From NCBI RefSeq assembly GCF_016405965.1, contig NZ_JAEFCD010000019.1:27314-91313 (forward strand): a stretch of DNA of 64,000 bases. Direction: 5' to 3'. Below are positions 43,455-54,666 of the stretch, in pieces (position 1 is the stretch's first letter; each line of letters starts with the position of its first letter). This DNA comes from Alteromonas sp. IB21. Its GTDB lineage: Bacteria; Pseudomonadota; Gammaproteobacteria; Enterobacterales; Alteromonadaceae. Under the pieces are notes generated by a model that saw nothing but the letters and a program-made list of their open reading frames with translations, ran no database searches and was not told the origin of the DNA. Both the position numbers and the translations under genes were made by a program.

Positions 43455-44090
43455 ATGTCGTACTACACCAAAGCAAAATTCTTTACGAGTGCACCAGACA
43501 TTCGTCACTTGAAAAATGATACTGGCATTGAAGTCGCGTTCGCGGGTCGTTCTAATGCTGGGAAATCAAGCGCACTTAATACCCTTACTCGTCAAAGAAA
43601 CTTAGCGAGAACGAGTAAGACGCCAGGTCGAACCCAATTAATCAACGTATTTGAATTAGAGGAAGACCTTCGTCTAGTCGACTTACCTGGCTACGGCTTT
43701 GCCAAAGTTCCTGTGGCAATGAAAAAGAAATGGCAGGCATCACTGGGCGAGTACTTACAGAAGCGTAAATCGCTTAAAGGTTTGGTAGTGCTGATGGACA
43801 TTCGTCATCCATTTAAAGATTTAGATCAAGACCTTATTCATTGGGCTGTAGCGTCAGATATACCGGTATTGGCACTACTTACGAAAGCTGACAAATTAAA
43901 AAGCGGGAAGCGAAAAGCACAGCTTCTTATGGCTCGGGAGGCCGCAATGGCGTTCATGGGCGATGTAACCGTACAAACCTTCTCGTCACTAAATAAACAT
44001 GGTTTACCAGAACTGGAACGCATTTTAGATACATGGTTCGGATTAAATAAAAACGATAGTGCTGAAGAGTCTGATAGTGAAGGGGAGTGA
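43455..44090 (+). CDS. engB: Ribosome biogenesis GTPase EngB (YihA/YsxC)
   Basis: 211 residues. G1 [16 protein letters not shown]3 DLPGYG and G4 TKADK are present, with a start at [12 protein letters not shown] typical of the family. Involved in assembly of the large ribosomal subunit. Convergent with polA, with Spot 42 in the gap, as in E. coli. Confidence 0.97.
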   Translation: MSYYTKAKFFTSAPDIRHLKNDTGIEVAFAGRSNAGKSSALNTLTRQRNLARTSKTPGRTQLINVFELEEDLRLVDLPGYGFAKVPVAMKKKWQASLGEYLQKRKSLKGLVVLMDIRHPFKDLDQDLIHWAVASDIPVLALLTKADKLKSGKRKAQLLMAREAAMAFMGDVTVQTFSSLNKHGLPELERILDTWFGLNKNDSAEESDSEGE

Positions 44091-44127
44091 TAACTCTTGC
44101 TATTGTGATAGCAAAACAGTGTCTTTG

Positions 44128-44158
44128 AAAAAAGAACGCCCCGCGTAGTGCGAGGCGT
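44128..44158 (-). terminator. Second minus-strand terminator downstream of Spot 42
   Basis: ACGCC-CGC and GCG-GGCGT pair with one mismatch (44136-44158), and the minus strand then reads TTCTTTTTT. It can end read-through from polA and Spot 42 before it enters engB, or end a further RNA starting between 44160 and 44290. Confidence 0.7.
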
Positions 44159-44291
44159 AAACTGAGAGAAAACACATAAAAACCGTAGATATAGAGTAGC
44201 CAGAAATAGAGAAGTTCCGAAAAAGTTAAAAAAATTATTTCAAAAAAATTAAGCTACTGATAATTAAAGGTTAATTATTTTCTTCGGACAT

Positions 44292-44363
44292 AAAAAAACC
44301 CCGACAAAACTGTCGGGGTTAAAGCAAAGGTTTGAAAACAGCTTTCTCACCTCTGTACCCTAC
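44292..44363 (-). ncRNA. spf: Spot 42 small RNA, short form
   Basis: The RNA would start GUAGGGUACAGAGGU, identical to the first 15 nt of E. coli Spot 42. It ends with a 9-bp GC-rich hairpin (AACCCCGACA / TGTCGGGGTT) and seven T. Only about 72 nt lie between start and T-run, against 109 nt in E. coli: the central part is missing. The promoter is good: TAATAT (complement of 44371-44376) 7 bp before the start and TTGCCT (complement of 44393-44398) 16 bp further. Location between polA and engB is the conserved spf locus. In E. coli it is repressed by CRP and acts with Hfq on catabolic mRNAs. Confidence 0.88.
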
Positions 44364-44370
44364 ATGCGTA

Positions 44371-44398
44371 ATATTACAACAACGCACAGAAAAGGCAA
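44371..44398 (-). promoter_or_regulatory. Promoter of Spot 42
   Basis: On the minus strand, -35 TTGCCT and -10 TAATAT are separated by 16 bp, with the conserved Spot 42 start 7 bp downstream. No clear CRP site was seen next to it. Confidence 0.65.
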
Positions 44399-44477
44399 GG
44401 GTGTTATGTAATTAAATTACCAAATTATTGAGTAATTTCTCACGTTTCACTGTTGAAACTGTAATCTAATTACCGAA

Positions 44478-47270
44478 TTAATGCGCCTCATCCCAGTTTT
44501 CGCCTACGCCGGCTTCTACAACAAGAGGCACATTTAGCGTAGCTGCACTTTCCATTATCGAAGTAATAGTAGAAACATAGGCATCTACTTTGTCTTCTTT
44601 AATTTCAAAAACCAGTTCATCGTGTACCTGCATCATCATGGTGACATCGTCAGATGCATTTTTTCTTATCCAATCATCTACCTTAATCATTGCCATCTTA
44701 ATGATGTCCGCTGCTGTCCCCTGCATCGGTGCATTGATTGCGGCGCGTTCAGCCCCTTTTCTACGAGCTCCATTACTTGCTTTAATATCTGGCAAATAAA
44801 GTCTTCGACCAAATACAGTCTCTACATAGCCTTTTTCTTTTGCGGTCTCACGGGTTGAATCCATGTAGTCCAGTACACCAGGATAGCGTTCAAAGTAGAG
44901 GTCCATGTATTTTTGTGCTTCATTGCGTGGAATATTAAGTTGTTTAGATAAACCAAACGCGCTCATTCCATAAATAAGACCAAAGTTAATGGCTTTTGCG
45001 CTGCGGCGTTGCTCTGTTGTCACCTCTTCTAACGGCACACCAAATACTTCAGCTGCCGTTGCCTTATGGATATCCTTACCGTGAGCAAACGCATCTAGAA
45101 GACCTTTATCGCCGGATAGGTGCGCCATAATACGAAGCTCGATTTGTGAATAATCGGCTGCGACAAACTTATTACCCTCTCTAGGTACAAATGCCTGACG
45201 TACGCGACGGCCCTCTTCATTTCTAATCGGAATATTCTGTAGATTAGGATCGGTTGAAGATAATCTACCCGTTGCGGTCACTGCCTGATGATAAGATGTA
45301 TGAACACGTCCGGTTCTGTGATTAATCATCTTCGGTAGCTTATCGGTATAGGTATTCTTAAGCTTTGTTAAGCCGCGATATTCCATAATTTTCTTTGGAA
45401 GCGGATATTCAAGCGCAAGTTCTTGAAGCACGTCTTCAGAGGTCGACGGCGCGCCTTTTGGCGTTTTTTTAATAACGGGTAGCGACATTTTTTCAAAAAG
45501 AATGTGCTGAAGCTGTTTGGTTGAGCCCAAGTTAAACGGTTCTCCCGCTTCTTCATGGACCTCATTTTCAAGTTCAGCAATACGTTTAGCAAGGTCTTGG
45601 CTTTGTTGGCGCAGCCTTTGGCTGTCGATCAGCACGCCTTCCTGCTCCATTCGAGAAAGTACACAGGCTAGAGGGACCTCTACGTCTATTAGTAAATTTT
45701 TAAGCTCTGGAATCTCTTTCAGTTTACTCCAAATAGCATTGTGCAATCGAAGGGTAATATCGGCGTCTTCTGCGGCATAAGGCCCAGCTTCATCGAGATT
45801 AATTTGGTTAAACGTAAGCTGTTTGGCGCCTTTGCCAGCAATCTCTTCAAAATGAATCGTTTTATGGCCAAGGTAGGCGAGGGCAAGTGAGTCCATATCA
45901 TGTCGCTGTGCAGTACTGTTCAGTACATAGCTTTCAAGCATGGTATCAAAGCCTATGCCGTTTAATGTAATGTCGTAGTTAGCTAAAACATTCTTATCAT
46001 ATTTAATGTGCTGGCCTACTTTTATTACTTGGTCCGATTCCAAAATAGGCTTCAAAGCATCCAGTACAAATTCTCTTGATAATTGGGCTGGTGCATCGGG
46101 ATAATCATGGGCAACAGGCACGTAAGCAGCTTCGCCTTCTTCAATACAGAACGATACGCCAACTATCTCCGCATCCATGTAGTTCAGGCTGGTGGTTTCG
46201 GTATCAAAGGCAATTAATTCGGCTTTCGCTAATTTATCAACCCACTCATCAAAGCGGTCCTTATCAAGTACGGTTTCGTATTTTGACTTGTCAATCTCTA
46301 CAGAGAGCGAAGATCCACTTTCTTCTTCGTTGTCGTCGTTATCGTCAGCATCTGTACTTGGGGTGTTTGATGTATCACCCCCCGCAACCAGTGCACTCAC
46401 CTCGGCATGCCAGCGCTTAAATTCATATTCTGCAAACAGATCGCGAAGCTGTTCGTTGTCTGCCTGGCAAGGCATCAGCGTTTCGACATCATAGTCTAAG
46501 TCTAGATCAACACTGATAGTGGCAAGGGTATAGGAAAGGCGAGCTTGTTCCTCATACTCTTCCATTTTAGCAGCCATGGATTTACTACCTCGAAAGGAGA
46601 GTTCGGCAATCTTATCTAAATTCTTAAAAATGTCGTCAATGCCGCCAATACCGTTTAGCAAAGCTTGGGCACTTTTGTCACCTACACCCGGGACGCCCGG
46701 GATGTTATCAACTTTATCACCTTTAAGGGCTAAAAAGTCGATCACAAGTTCCGGTGGAATACCAAACTTAGTATTCACTCCTTCAACGTCCATAATCTGG
46801 TTAGTCATGGTATTGATCAGAGTAACGTGTTCGTTAACCAACTGCGCCATATCTTTATCACCCGTACTGATGAGCGTCTCGATGCCCTTTTCAGTCGCGT
46901 GTTTTGCTAACGTGCCAATTACGTCATCTGCTTCAACTCCTGACTCTACGATAACAGGTAAGCCCATTGCTTTTATAATGTTGTGTAAAGGCTCGATCTG
47001 ACTTCTTAGTTCATCCGGCATGGGAGGACGATTCGCTTTATACTCTTTATAAATATCATCACGAAACGTTTTGCCTTTGGCATCAAAGATTACCGCCATA
47101 TGCGTAGGGTTGTATTGTTTGATCAAGCTTTTAAGCATGTTCACAACGCCATAAATAGCACCAGTGTCTTGGCCTTTTGAGTTTGTCAGCGGCGGAAGCC
47201 CGTGAAAGGCGCGAAAAAGATATGACGATCCATCAACGAGAATAAAGGGAGGCTTTTTAGAGTCAGGCAT
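44478..47270 (-). CDS. polA: DNA polymerase I
   Basis: 930 residues (E. coli 928). Order: 5'-3' exonuclease ([19 protein letters not shown] at the start, [18 protein letters not shown]), a short acidic linker ([13 protein letters not shown]), 3'-5' exonuclease with intact acid pair ([10 protein letters not shown]) and family A polymerase domain with [29 protein letters not shown] and VHDELVFEI. It removes RNA primers and fills gaps. The upstream gap holds two perfect DnaA boxes. Confidence 0.99.
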   Translation of the reverse strand: MPDSKKPPFILVDGSSYLFRAFHGLPPLTNSKGQDTGAIYGVVNMLKSLIKQYNPTHMAVIFDAKGKTFRDDIYKEYKANRPPMPDELRSQIEPLHNIIKAMGLPVIVESGVEADDVIGTLAKHATEKGIETLISTGDKDMAQLVNEHVTLINTMTNQIMDVEGVNTKFGIPPELVIDFLALKGDKVDNIPGVPGVGDKSAQALLNGIGGIDDIFKNLDKIAELSFRGSKSMAAKMEEYEEQARLSYTLATISVDLDLDYDVETLMPCQADNEQLRDLFAEYEFKRWHAEVSALVAGGDTSNTPSTDADDNDDNEEESGSSLSVEIDKSKYETVLDKDRFDEWVDKLAKAELIAFDTETTSLNYMDAEIVGVSFCIEEGEAAYVPVAHDYPDAPAQLSREFVLDALKPILESDQVIKVGQHIKYDKNVLANYDITLNGIGFDTMLESYVLNSTAQRHDMDSLALAYLGHKTIHFEEIAGKGAKQLTFNQINLDEAGPYAAEDADITLRLHNAIWSKLKEIPELKNLLIDVEVPLACVLSRMEQEGVLIDSQRLRQQSQDLAKRIAELENEVHEEAGEPFNLGSTKQLQHILFEKMSLPVIKKTPKGAPSTSEDVLQELALEYPLPKKIMEYRGLTKLKNTYTDKLPKMINHRTGRVHTSYHQAVTATGRLSSTDPNLQNIPIRNEEGRRVRQAFVPREGNKFVAADYSQIELRIMAHLSGDKGLLDAFAHGKDIHKATAAEVFGVPLEEVTTEQRRSAKAINFGLIYGMSAFGLSKQLNIPRNEAQKYMDLYFERYPGVLDYMDSTRETAKEKGYVETVFGRRLYLPDIKASNGARRKGAERAAINAPMQGTAADIIKMAMIKVDDWIRKNASDDVTMMMQVHDELVFEIKEDKVDAYVSTITSIMESAATLNVPLVVEAGVGENWDEAH

Positions 47271-47691
47271 AGATGACGTTTTTCCAATATAAAATATGAG
47301 CGCAAGGATGCCACAGCCTTTATCAGATCGCCATATAATGAAGGAAGATTAGGATGGAGAGTGGATCGTTATTAGCCTGTGGATAACATTGTGATCTAAA
47401 GTTTAAGGCACAGTGATCCGGATGATCTTTGTCAAATTAAAGATCACCTTTCAAATCAAGAAAAATAAGGGAATGAGACAAAGGTGTGAAAACAGCATAC
47501 CTGCTACTAAACATTCCATTTTATGTGGATAACTTGGTGAACGTTTATTTTTGGTTTAACCAAGTTGGCCAAGTAATGTAGCATAACCATTAACATTGTA
47601 TATACGTATTATTAAGAACTTTTTTTGAGCAATTGCGTGTTTAATAGCCAATTTTTTTATAAGTAGATGGCATGTCGCCTAGGAGAATAAT
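47271..47691. promoter_or_regulatory. polA-elbB divergent region with DnaA boxes and clustered GATC sites
   Basis: Two perfect DnaA boxes on the minus strand, TGTGGATAA at 47378-47386 and 47524-47532, and six GATC sites within 47326-47445. No gene. It is the shared upstream region of polA (minus) and elbB (plus). DnaA control of either gene, or DnaA titration, is a reasonable guess. Confidence 0.65.
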
Positions 47692-48345
47692 ATGAAGCAA
47701 GTAGCCGTGATTTTAAGTGGAAGTGGCGTATTCGACGGAGCTGAGTTACATGAGGCGGTATTAACGCTTTTAGCCATAGAGCAAGAAGGCGCGTCTTATC
47801 AATGCTTCGCACCCGACGTAGCGCAATTACACGTCGTCAATCATTTAACGGGTGAAGTTTCTGAAGGTGAAGCGCGAAATGTTCTTGTAGAGTCAGCGCG
47901 TATTGCACGAGGGAATATAAAACCGGTAACGGAATGTGACGTTAATGCATTCGATGCGTTAATTTTGCCAGGTGGTTTTGGCGCGGCAAAGAACCTATGT
48001 ACTTTTGCAGTAGACGGTGCAAATTGTACGTTCAATGAAGACGTACTCAATGTTTGTGAAGCCTTTGCTCGAGCGAAAAAGCCCGCTGCTTACGCATGTA
48101 TTGCGCCAGCGCTTGCCGCAAAAGTGTATGGCAATCAAACAAAGATGACGATAGGTAACGATAACGATACTGCTAACGCCCTTAATGCTTTAGGTGCGTG
48201 TCATGTCGATTGTGCAGTGGATGAAGTGGTTGTAGATAACGACGCTAAACTTGTTACAACACCAGCTTACATGATGGCGAATAGCATTAGCGAAGCCCAT
48301 GCGAGCATCAGTAAAATGGTGAGTACCGTCCTTGCCATGAAATGA
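47692..48345 (+). CDS. elbB: ElbB-like glyoxalase of the DJ-1/PfpI superfamily
   Basis: 217 residues. Starts MKQVAVILSGSGVFDGAELHEAV, with LILPGGFGAAKNLCTFA and a nucleophile elbow YACIAPALA holding the Cys, as in the isoprenoid biosynthesis protein ElbB (previously an enhancing lycopene biosynthesis protein). E. coli ElbB has glyoxalase III activity. Physiological role uncertain. AGGAG precedes the ATG. Confidence 0.93.
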   Translation: MKQVAVILSGSGVFDGAELHEAVLTLLAIEQEGASYQCFAPDVAQLHVVNHLTGEVSEGEARNVLVESARIARGNIKPVTECDVNAFDALILPGGFGAAKNLCTFAVDGANCTFNEDVLNVCEAFARAKKPAAYACIAPALAAKVYGNQTKMTIGNDNDTANALNALGACHVDCAVDEVVVDNDAKLVTTPAYMMANSISEAHASISKMVSTVLAMK

Positions 48346-48469
48346 TATCTGTACCATCGATATTTACATAGTAAAGTGAATAGGGGAGACAAAGGTTTCC
48401 CCGTATAGATAATCGCCTTATAATCAAAAATCTATACTCTCGACCATCGCTTAAGCTCAAACTATAGCG

Positions 48470-48507
48470 AGATGAATGTTTTTGATAGTGTTTTTAAACA
48501 TTCATCT
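48470..48507. repeat. Perfect 12-bp inverted repeat upstream of trkH
   Basis: AGATGAATGTTT (48470-48481) and AAACATTCATCT (48496-48507) are separated by 14 nt. No T-run follows on either strand, so it does not look like a standard terminator. It lies 125 bp past elbB and 133 bp before trkH. Confidence 0.6.
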
Positions 48508-48639
48508 AACCCAAACGGCATAACACGCTAAAAAATGTATAGTAAAGAATCATTGGCCTTGGAGTGAGATGCTCTTTGGCATTGTTCAAAGACACACTGA
48601 AACGATTGCGCCATTATAAGAACAAAGGCTTAATAAAAA

Positions 48640-50091
48640 ATGCACTACCGTGCCATTATACGAATACTTGGATTACTGATTGCGCTATTTAGCGTAACCA
48701 TGATCCCACCTGCTATCGTGTCGTTAGTTTATCAAGATGGCAGCGGCCTTCCTTTCACCCTCGCATTTATATTGTGCGTTATTGGCGGTATGACGCTGTG
48801 GTATCCCAATCGTCAGCAAAAAAATGATTTAAGGGCCCGTGAAGGTTTCCTTATCGTTGCGCTTTTCTGGACAGTACTAGCAAGTGTGGGGGCAATTCCT
48901 CTAATTTTGCTAGAACAACCAAGTATGACAATAACCGATGCTTTTTTTGAGTCTTTCTCAGGCTTAACAACCACTGGCGCAACGGTTATAGAGGGAATAG
49001 ACTTTCTGCCGCACTCAGTACAATTTTATCGCCAGCAGCTACAATGGCTAGGTGGTATGGGTATCATCGTACTTGCCGTTGCGATTCTGCCTATCTTAGG
49101 TGTGGGGGGTATGCAGCTCTACCGAGCTGAAACGCCGGGCCCTGTAAAAGACAATAAGATGACGCCGCGCATAGCCGATACAGCAAAGCATTTATGGTAC
49201 ATTTACCTTTCAATCACTATTGCATGTGCTGGTGCATACTGGCTAGCAGGAATGAGTGTTTTTGATTCAATTTGCCACGCCTTTTCTACTGTCGCCATCG
49301 GTGGGTTTTCAAACCATGACGCCAGTTTGGGGTACTTTAACAGCCCTATGGTAAATGTAGTCTGTACGGTCTTTTTGCTTATCGCAGCACTTAACTTCTC
49401 GCTCCATTATGCTGCGGTGAGTTCACGGTCAGTAAAAGGCTACTTCAAAGACCCTGAATTTAAAGCGTTCTTTATTATCCAAGCGTCGCTTATCGGCATT
49501 TGCTTTTTAGTGCTTACGCTTTCAGGCTACTACAGTTCAGCGGAGCAAGCTCTCGACCAAGCTATGATTCAAGCGGTGTCAATTAGTACCACGGCAGGTT
49601 TTGCAACAACGGATTTTTCTGTGTGGCCAACGTTTCTACCTATCATGCTTATTTTTTCTAGCTTTATTGGTGGTTGCGCAAGCTCAACGGGTGGCGGTTT
49701 AAAAGTCGTTCGGGTGTGCTTACTGTTCTTACAGGGTAAGCGAGAAGTTGATAGGCTCATTCATCCTAAAGCCGTTTATAGCGTAAAGCTCGGTGACCGA
49801 GCGATGCCTGATAGAGTGGTAGAAGCTGTGTGGGGTTTTTTCTCAGCTTATGCTGTGGTCTTTGTGATAATAATGATTGGTCTTATTGCAACGGGTCTCG
49901 ACAATCTAAGCGCGTTTACCGCAACAGCTGCAATGTTGAATAACTTAGGCCCAGGACTTGGCAGTGTCGCAGCGAATTATGCTGATGTAAGCGATGCTGG
50001 AAAATGGATCCTGGTAACAGCTATGGTGTTTGGACGATTGGAAGTGTTCTCGCTTCTGGTGCTGTTTTCACCTACGTTTTGGCGTAGTTAA
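48640..50091 (+). CDS. trkH: Trk potassium uptake transmembrane subunit TrkH
   Basis: 483 residues, same as E. coli. The four pore-loop M1-P-M2 repeats are visible, including SFSGLTTTGATVIEGID and VAIGGFSNHDASLG, then SISTTAGFATTDFSVWP and AMLNNLGPGLGSVA as selectivity-filter segments. It moves K+ into the cell with TrkA as the cytoplasmic gate. trkA lies next to it on the opposite strand, convergent. Confidence 0.97.
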   Translation: MHYRAIIRILGLLIALFSVTMIPPAIVSLVYQDGSGLPFTLAFILCVIGGMTLWYPNRQQKNDLRAREGFLIVALFWTVLASVGAIPLILLEQPSMTITDAFFESFSGLTTTGATVIEGIDFLPHSVQFYRQQLQWLGGMGIIVLAVAILPILGVGGMQLYRAETPGPVKDNKMTPRIADTAKHLWYIYLSITIACAGAYWLAGMSVFDSICHAFSTVAIGGFSNHDASLGYFNSPMVNVVCTVFLLIAALNFSLHYAAVSSRSVKGYFKDPEFKAFFIIQASLIGICFLVLTLSGYYSSAEQALDQAMIQAVSISTTAGFATTDFSVWPTFLPIMLIFSSFIGGCASSTGGGLKVVRVCLLFLQGKREVDRLIHPKAVYSVKLGDRAMPDRVVEAVWGFFSAYAVVFVIIMIGLIATGLDNLSAFTATAAMLNNLGPGLGSVAANYADVSDAGKWILVTAMVFGRLEVFSLLVLFSPTFWRS

Positions 50092-50237
50092 TTTGAGAGT
50101 TCATAGCGCTTTCAAATTAAGAGAAAGGGCGAAGAGTAACGCCCTTCGATGCGTGCTGTAAAACTTATTTTACCGCCTCTAATAACACTATTATTAGCAT
50201 TAATCAGTTTGTTAAATTCACTTCCTAATGCAGTGCA

Positions 50238-51617
50238 CTAGCCAAAGAAAAAAGCGCTTGGCTGGAACAGCTTTTCCACATCACTAATGTATTTCTTATC
50301 AACTAAGAACAAGATAATGTGGTCGTTAGCTTCTATTTTTGTATCACTGTGCGCGATTATTACCTGGTCATCGCGGACAATAGCGCCAATGGTGGTGCCC
50401 GGAGGTAACTTAATATCACCGATTTGTTTTCCAACGACCTTAGAGGTATTTTCATCACCATGTGCAATGGCTTCAATGGCCTCAGCGGCGCCGCGTCTTA
50501 ACGAGTAAACGTTAACAATATCCCCGCGACGCACATGGGTTAACAGGGCGGAAATGGTGGCTTGCTGAGGTGAAAAGGCAATATCTATTTCGCCTCCTTG
50601 AACCAAGTCTACATAGGCGCTTCGCTGAATAAGCACCATGGCTTTTTTTGCCCCCATGCGCTTTGCCAGCATCGCTGACATTATATTCGCTTCATCATCG
50701 TTAGTGACGGCGATGAAAGCGTCTACCTGTTCAATGTTTTCTTCACTAAGTAGCTCTGGGTCAGAGGCATCGCCACTGAAAACGATGGTTTTATCTAAAT
50801 TGGCGGAAAGATACTTCGCCCGCTCTGGGCTGTATTCAATCAGCTTTACATTGTGGTTATGCTCTAGCTTTTTGGCTAAACCTGCACCAATCAATCCACC
50901 GCCTGCAATCATAATTCGCTTATAGCTAGACTCAAGCTTTTGAAGTTCGCTCATCACGGCACGAATGTGTTTAGTCGCTGCAATAAAGAAAACTTCGTCA
51001 TCAGCCTCTATCACGGTTGTTCCCAATGGACGAATAGGACGGCCTCGCCGATATATGGCAGCAACGCGAGTTTCTACGTTAGGCATATGGTCTTTAAGTG
51101 CAGACAGGGCGTGACCGACTAATAAACCACCATAGTAGGCTTTTACTGCAACCAAGCTCGCCTTACCATCAGCAAATTCAACCACTTGAAGCGCACCTGG
51201 GTAGTCAATAAGACGTTTGATGGCTTTAGTGACCAGTTGTTCTGGCGCAATAATATGATCAACGGGAATATCTTGCTGCTTATAAAGCTGCTCTTGATAG
51301 ATGATGTATTGCTCAGAACGTACACGGGCAATCTTGGTAGGAGTTTTGAACAAGCTGTAAGCTACCTGGCAGGCCAACATGTTACTCTCATCACTGTTGG
51401 TCACTGCTATCAGCATATCGGCGTCTTCTGCGCCGGCTTTACGCAGTACATCAGGGTGTGACCCCACACCAGTCACTACTTGCAGATCAAGTCGGTCTTG
51501 AAGTCCACGCAGTATGGTAGGGTCTGAATCGATAACGGTAATTTCGTTATTTTCACCGACCAAGTTTTCAGCAAGCGTGCCACCTACTTGTCCTGCCCCC
51601 AAAATGATGATTTTCAT
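50238..51617 (-). CDS. trkA: Trk potassium uptake regulatory subunit TrkA
   Basis: 459 residues. Two RCK_N nucleotide-binding domains ([19 protein letters not shown] and [21 protein letters not shown]), each followed by an RCK_C domain. It binds NAD(H)/ATP and gates TrkH. The def-fmt-rsmB-trkA order on one strand is conserved with E. coli. Confidence 0.98.
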   Translation of the reverse strand: MKIIILGAGQVGGTLAENLVGENNEITVIDSDPTILRGLQDRLDLQVVTGVGSHPDVLRKAGAEDADMLIAVTNSDESNMLACQVAYSLFKTPTKIARVRSEQYIIYQEQLYKQQDIPVDHIIAPEQLVTKAIKRLIDYPGALQVVEFADGKASLVAVKAYYGGLLVGHALSALKDHMPNVETRVAAIYRRGRPIRPLGTTVIEADDEVFFIAATKHIRAVMSELQKLESSYKRIMIAGGGLIGAGLAKKLEHNHNVKLIEYSPERAKYLSANLDKTIVFSGDASDPELLSEENIEQVDAFIAVTNDDEANIMSAMLAKRMGAKKAMVLIQRSAYVDLVQGGEIDIAFSPQQATISALLTHVRRGDIVNVYSLRRGAAEAIEAIAHGDENTSKVVGKQIGDIKLPPGTTIGAIVRDDQVIIAHSDTKIEANDHIILFLVDKKYISDVEKLFQPSAFFFG

Positions 51618-51683
51618 TGTTATTATTTTGCCTTCGTATTCGTGCCGGTCTTACGTTTGCGATATTGCACAACTATTGAGCTC

Positions 51684-53027
51684 TCACTCTGCCGACTTTA
51701 CCAGTCTCGCATAGTAGAAACCATCCATTTGTTGTTCACCTGGTTTAATTTGGCGACCAGGTTTTTCAAGGGTTTCAGTTTTCGTGATCGGCGACAACAT
51801 TGCATCGGGAGTATCTGATAAAAACTGCGCTATTTGCGTTACGTTTTCTTTTGGCAAAATGGAACAAGTAGCATAAAGCAGCGTACCGCCAGGTTTTAAC
51901 AGGCCCCATAATGTATCCAAGATACGGCGCTGTAACTGCGCGAGATTATCTATATCATTGGCTTTACGTAACCAGCGAATATCTGGATGGCGACGAATAA
52001 CACCAGTGGCAGAACAAGGCGCATCCAGCAAAATCCTATCGAATAGCTTACCGTCCCACCACGAATCAGGATCAGCAGCGTCCCCTTGTTTAATATCAAC
52101 CTGATGCTTAAGCCGAGTCATGTTTTCTTCGACGCGTTTAAGACGACTAGCATCCGCATCCAAAGCCAATACATATTCAGTGTTTGGTGCGCGTTCTAAA
52201 ATATGGCCTGTTTTCCCGCCGGGGGCAGCGCAACAATCTAAAATCCGTTCATTTGCTTGCGGTTTTAAATAATGTGCCGCTAACTGAGCCGCACCATCTT
52301 GCACTGCAAAGTGGCCTTTTTCAAAACCAGGCAGGGCGGTAATGTCTTCTCTGTTAGTGAGTATGATCGCATCTGAATGCTGATCGCTTAGCGTGTATTG
52401 AACCCCGGCGCCATCAAGTGCTTCAGTGAATGCTGTTAGGGATGTTTGAATTGTATTAACGCGAAGCCAGATAGGGGCCATTGCGTTTGTTTCATTGCGC
52501 ACGTGATCTGCATCAGCACCATAAGCCTCTTCTATCGCTTTATATAACCACTTGGGTAGGCCACTGTTGATGATGGCGTCTTCAACTGGTTTGCTGGCAA
52601 GCTCTTCACGCTGAAAATTGCGCAGCACTGCGTTCACTAAGCCTTTAAGCCCGGCGGCGTTTAGATACGACGCTGCGGCCACCGTTTCACCTACCGCTGC
52701 ATGCTTACTTACTCGAGAAAAATTAAGCTGATAGAGGCCAAGAAGAATCAAGTGCTCAACGACTTTTTTATTGCCCTTTAAAGGTCTATCGAGCAGGGTT
52801 CTAAGCCAATGCTGCAGTAGAGGAAGACGACGCATGACTCCAAGCGACATCTCCTGCAACCATGCATTATCTCTTGCATTGTGCCTGCGTTGGACGCGCT
52901 CTAAACACTCTCGAGATGATTTACCTTGCTCTAAGATTTGATAGATAACCCACGCACAATCGGCACGTAAGTTTTTTTGTTTCGGTAGAGGTAGTGGTTT
53001 CACGTTTAATCCGTTTGTGTCAGACAA
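51684..53027 (-). CDS. rsmB: 16S rRNA (cytosine-967 C5) methyltransferase
   Basis: 447 residues from a TTG at 53027, overlapping fmt by 22 bp; a GTG at 53003 (start [14 protein letters not shown]) would avoid the overlap and is about as likely. NusB-like N-terminal RNA-binding domain (to ~140), then the SAM domain with [13 protein letters not shown] and the catalytic Cys pair [18 protein letters not shown] and [10 protein letters not shown]. It methylates C967 of 16S rRNA. Confidence 0.96.
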   Translation of the reverse strand: MSDTNGLNVKPLPLPKQKNLRADCAWVIYQILEQGKSSRECLERVQRRHNARDNAWLQEMSLGVMRRLPLLQHWLRTLLDRPLKGNKKVVEHLILLGLYQLNFSRVSKHAAVGETVAAASYLNAAGLKGLVNAVLRNFQREELASKPVEDAIINSGLPKWLYKAIEEAYGADADHVRNETNAMAPIWLRVNTIQTSLTAFTEALDGAGVQYTLSDQHSDAIILTNREDITALPGFEKGHFAVQDGAAQLAAHYLKPQANERILDCCAAPGGKTGHILERAPNTEYVLALDADASRLKRVEENMTRLKHQVDIKQGDAADPDSWWDGKLFDRILLDAPCSATGVIRRHPDIRWLRKANDIDNLAQLQRRILDTLWGLLKPGGTLLYATCSILPKENVTQIAQFLSDTPDAMLSPITKTETLEKPGRQIKPGEQQMDGFYYARLVKSAE

Positions 53028-53956
53028 CGACCTACTTCAAACCAAGCTTTGCGAGCATTGATTACGTCAGAGGCAGGGAGCGCTTTCTTACCAGGGATCT
53101 GAAGCGATGTAATACAAAGCGCGTCGCGTCCAGTGGCAACAGTAATGCCTTCTTTATTCGCGCTAACGATAGTTCCGGGTGGACATGTGTTTGAAAGGGT
53201 AACCACATTGGCAGCCCACACTTTTACATTTTGATCTTCAACCTGCATCCAAGCTACGGGCCATGGATTAAACGCTCGAATATTGCGTTCAATCTGTTCG
53301 GCGTCCTCAGACCAATCGATTAAGGCTTCTTCTTTAGATAACTTCTTGGCGTAGGTAGCCTGCGTGTCATCTTGCTTCGTAGGAGAATAGCTTTCGAAGT
53401 CATTGACTACATCTACTAAGGCTTTAGGTCCAAGTTCGGCAAGTTTGTCGTACATGGTCGCGCTAGTATCGTTAGCGGCAATGGGCAAGGTTGCAATGTG
53501 TAGCATGTCACCTGTGTCCAAGCCTTCGTCCATCTGCATTATAGTTACACCGGTTTCAGCATCTCCCGCCCATATAGCACGTTGAATTGGCGCTGCACCG
53601 CGCCACTTAGGCAAAATTGAACCGTGTACATTGATACATCCGAGTCTAGGCGCATTAAGCACCGCCGTTGGAAGTAACAGACCATAGGCAACAACAACCA
53701 TTAAGTCGGCGTTAAGCGCAGCAAGTTCTTGCTGTGCATCTTCGACTTTTAAAGAGTGGGGTTGATAAACAGGAATATTACTTTCTTCTGCAAGCACTTT
53801 AACAGGGCTGGCTGTTAGCTTTTTACCACGTCCAGCAGGTCTGTCAGGCTGGGTGTAAACCGCTACTACTTCATGCTCACTATCAAGTAGTGCCGACAAA
53901 TGTTTAGCTGCAAAATCCGGAGTACCGGCAAAAATAACTTTCAATGGCGTTGTCAC
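53006..53956 (-). CDS. fmt: Methionyl-tRNA formyltransferase
   Basis: 316 residues. The catalytic region reads [26 protein letters not shown] with the Asn and His, and [12 protein letters not shown] holds the catalytic Asp. The C-terminal beta-barrel tRNA-binding domain is present. It formylates initiator Met-tRNA using 10-formyltetrahydrofolate. Starts 8 bp past def. Confidence 0.98.
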   Translation of the reverse strand: MTTPLKVIFAGTPDFAAKHLSALLDSEHEVVAVYTQPDRPAGRGKKLTASPVKVLAEESNIPVYQPHSLKVEDAQQELAALNADLMVVVAYGLLLPTAVLNAPRLGCINVHGSILPKWRGAAPIQRAIWAGDAETGVTIMQMDEGLDTGDMLHIATLPIAANDTSATMYDKLAELGPKALVDVVNDFESYSPTKQDDTQATYAKKLSKEEALIDWSEDAEQIERNIRAFNPWPVAWMQVEDQNVKVWAANVVTLSNTCPPGTIVSANKEGITVATGRDALCITSLQIPGKKALPASDVINARKAWFEVGRCLTQTD

Positions 53957-53964
53957 GTTATTCC

Positions 53965-54474
53965 TTAGGCTTTAGCTGCAAGACGCGCTTCTTTCTCAAG
54001 CTTTTTGCGAATACGTTGGCGTTTGAGCGGAGAAAGATAGTCGATAAACAACTTACCCTTTAAATGGTCAAGCTCGTGCTGGATACAAATGGCCAGCAGC
54101 CCTTCAGCATCTAGCTCAAACGACTCGCCATTTTGATCTAAAGCTTTAACGGTAATCGCTTCTGCTCGCTCTACTTTGGCGTAGTTGCCCGGCACAGATA
54201 AGCAACCTTCTTCACTAATTGTCGAGCCATCTTTACGAATGATTTCAGGGTTAATGAATACGCGTGGCTCGTTTTGATCTTCTGATACGTCCATTACAAC
54301 AACTTGAACATGGCGATTAACTTGCGTAGCTGCAAGGCCAATTCCGTTCTCGTCTTTCATGGTCTCGAACATATCCGATACCAGTTGTTTAATTTCGTCG
54401 TTAACCTCTTCGACTGGTTTAGCTACCGTACGAAGACGCTCATCAGGAAAACTTAATACGTCTAAAATTGCCAT
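53965..54474 (-). CDS. def: Peptide deformylase
   Basis: 169 residues. The three motifs [19 protein letters not shown] (metal Cys) and QHELDHLKG (HExxH metal site) are intact. It removes the formyl group from new proteins. First gene of def-fmt-rsmB-trkA; divergent from the LysM gene. Confidence 0.99.
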   Translation of the reverse strand: MAILDVLSFPDERLRTVAKPVEEVNDEIKQLVSDMFETMKDENGIGLAATQVNRHVQVVVMDVSEDQNEPRVFINPEIIRKDGSTISEEGCLSVPGNYAKVERAEAITVKALDQNGESFELDAEGLLAICIQHELDHLKGKLFIDYLSPLKRQRIRKKLEKEARLAAKA

Positions 54475-54666
54475 TTCTCGCTTACTTCACCTTTTCGCTG
54501 TATAAATTCATATACGATCTAATTGCCAGCACGCTTTACAGTGCTTATTAAGTTACTATTCTAACGTATATCGGTTACTTTCGTGCAGTTTTTTGCCGAA
54601 GACCTATAAGAATAACAACTTTTGCCGATATAGTGCTATTGTGCGAAAAAGCAACAAAAAGAGATA

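Larger units (their letters stand above)
44091..44477. other. engB-polA gap
   Basis: Contains, on the minus strand, the Spot 42 gene (44292-44363) with its promoter, then an AT-rich stretch and a second terminator-like hairpin (44128-44158) close to engB. On the plus strand GTTTCACTGTTGAAAC (44444-44459) is a short inverted repeat just downstream of polA. Confidence 0.7.

Noticed and set aside
44444..44459. GTTTCACTGTTGAAAC near the polA stop as a parS site
   Set aside because: Arms are separated by four bases rather than the parS two-base centre, and the core CACGTG is missing.
50125..50146. AAGGGCG/CGCCCTT hairpin after trkH as a strong terminator
   Set aside because: The stem is short and no clear T-run follows on the plus strand, so it was not listed as a feature.
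52996..53005. GGTTTCACGT near the rsmB start
   Set aside because: Only one parS arm; the right half is not palindromic.
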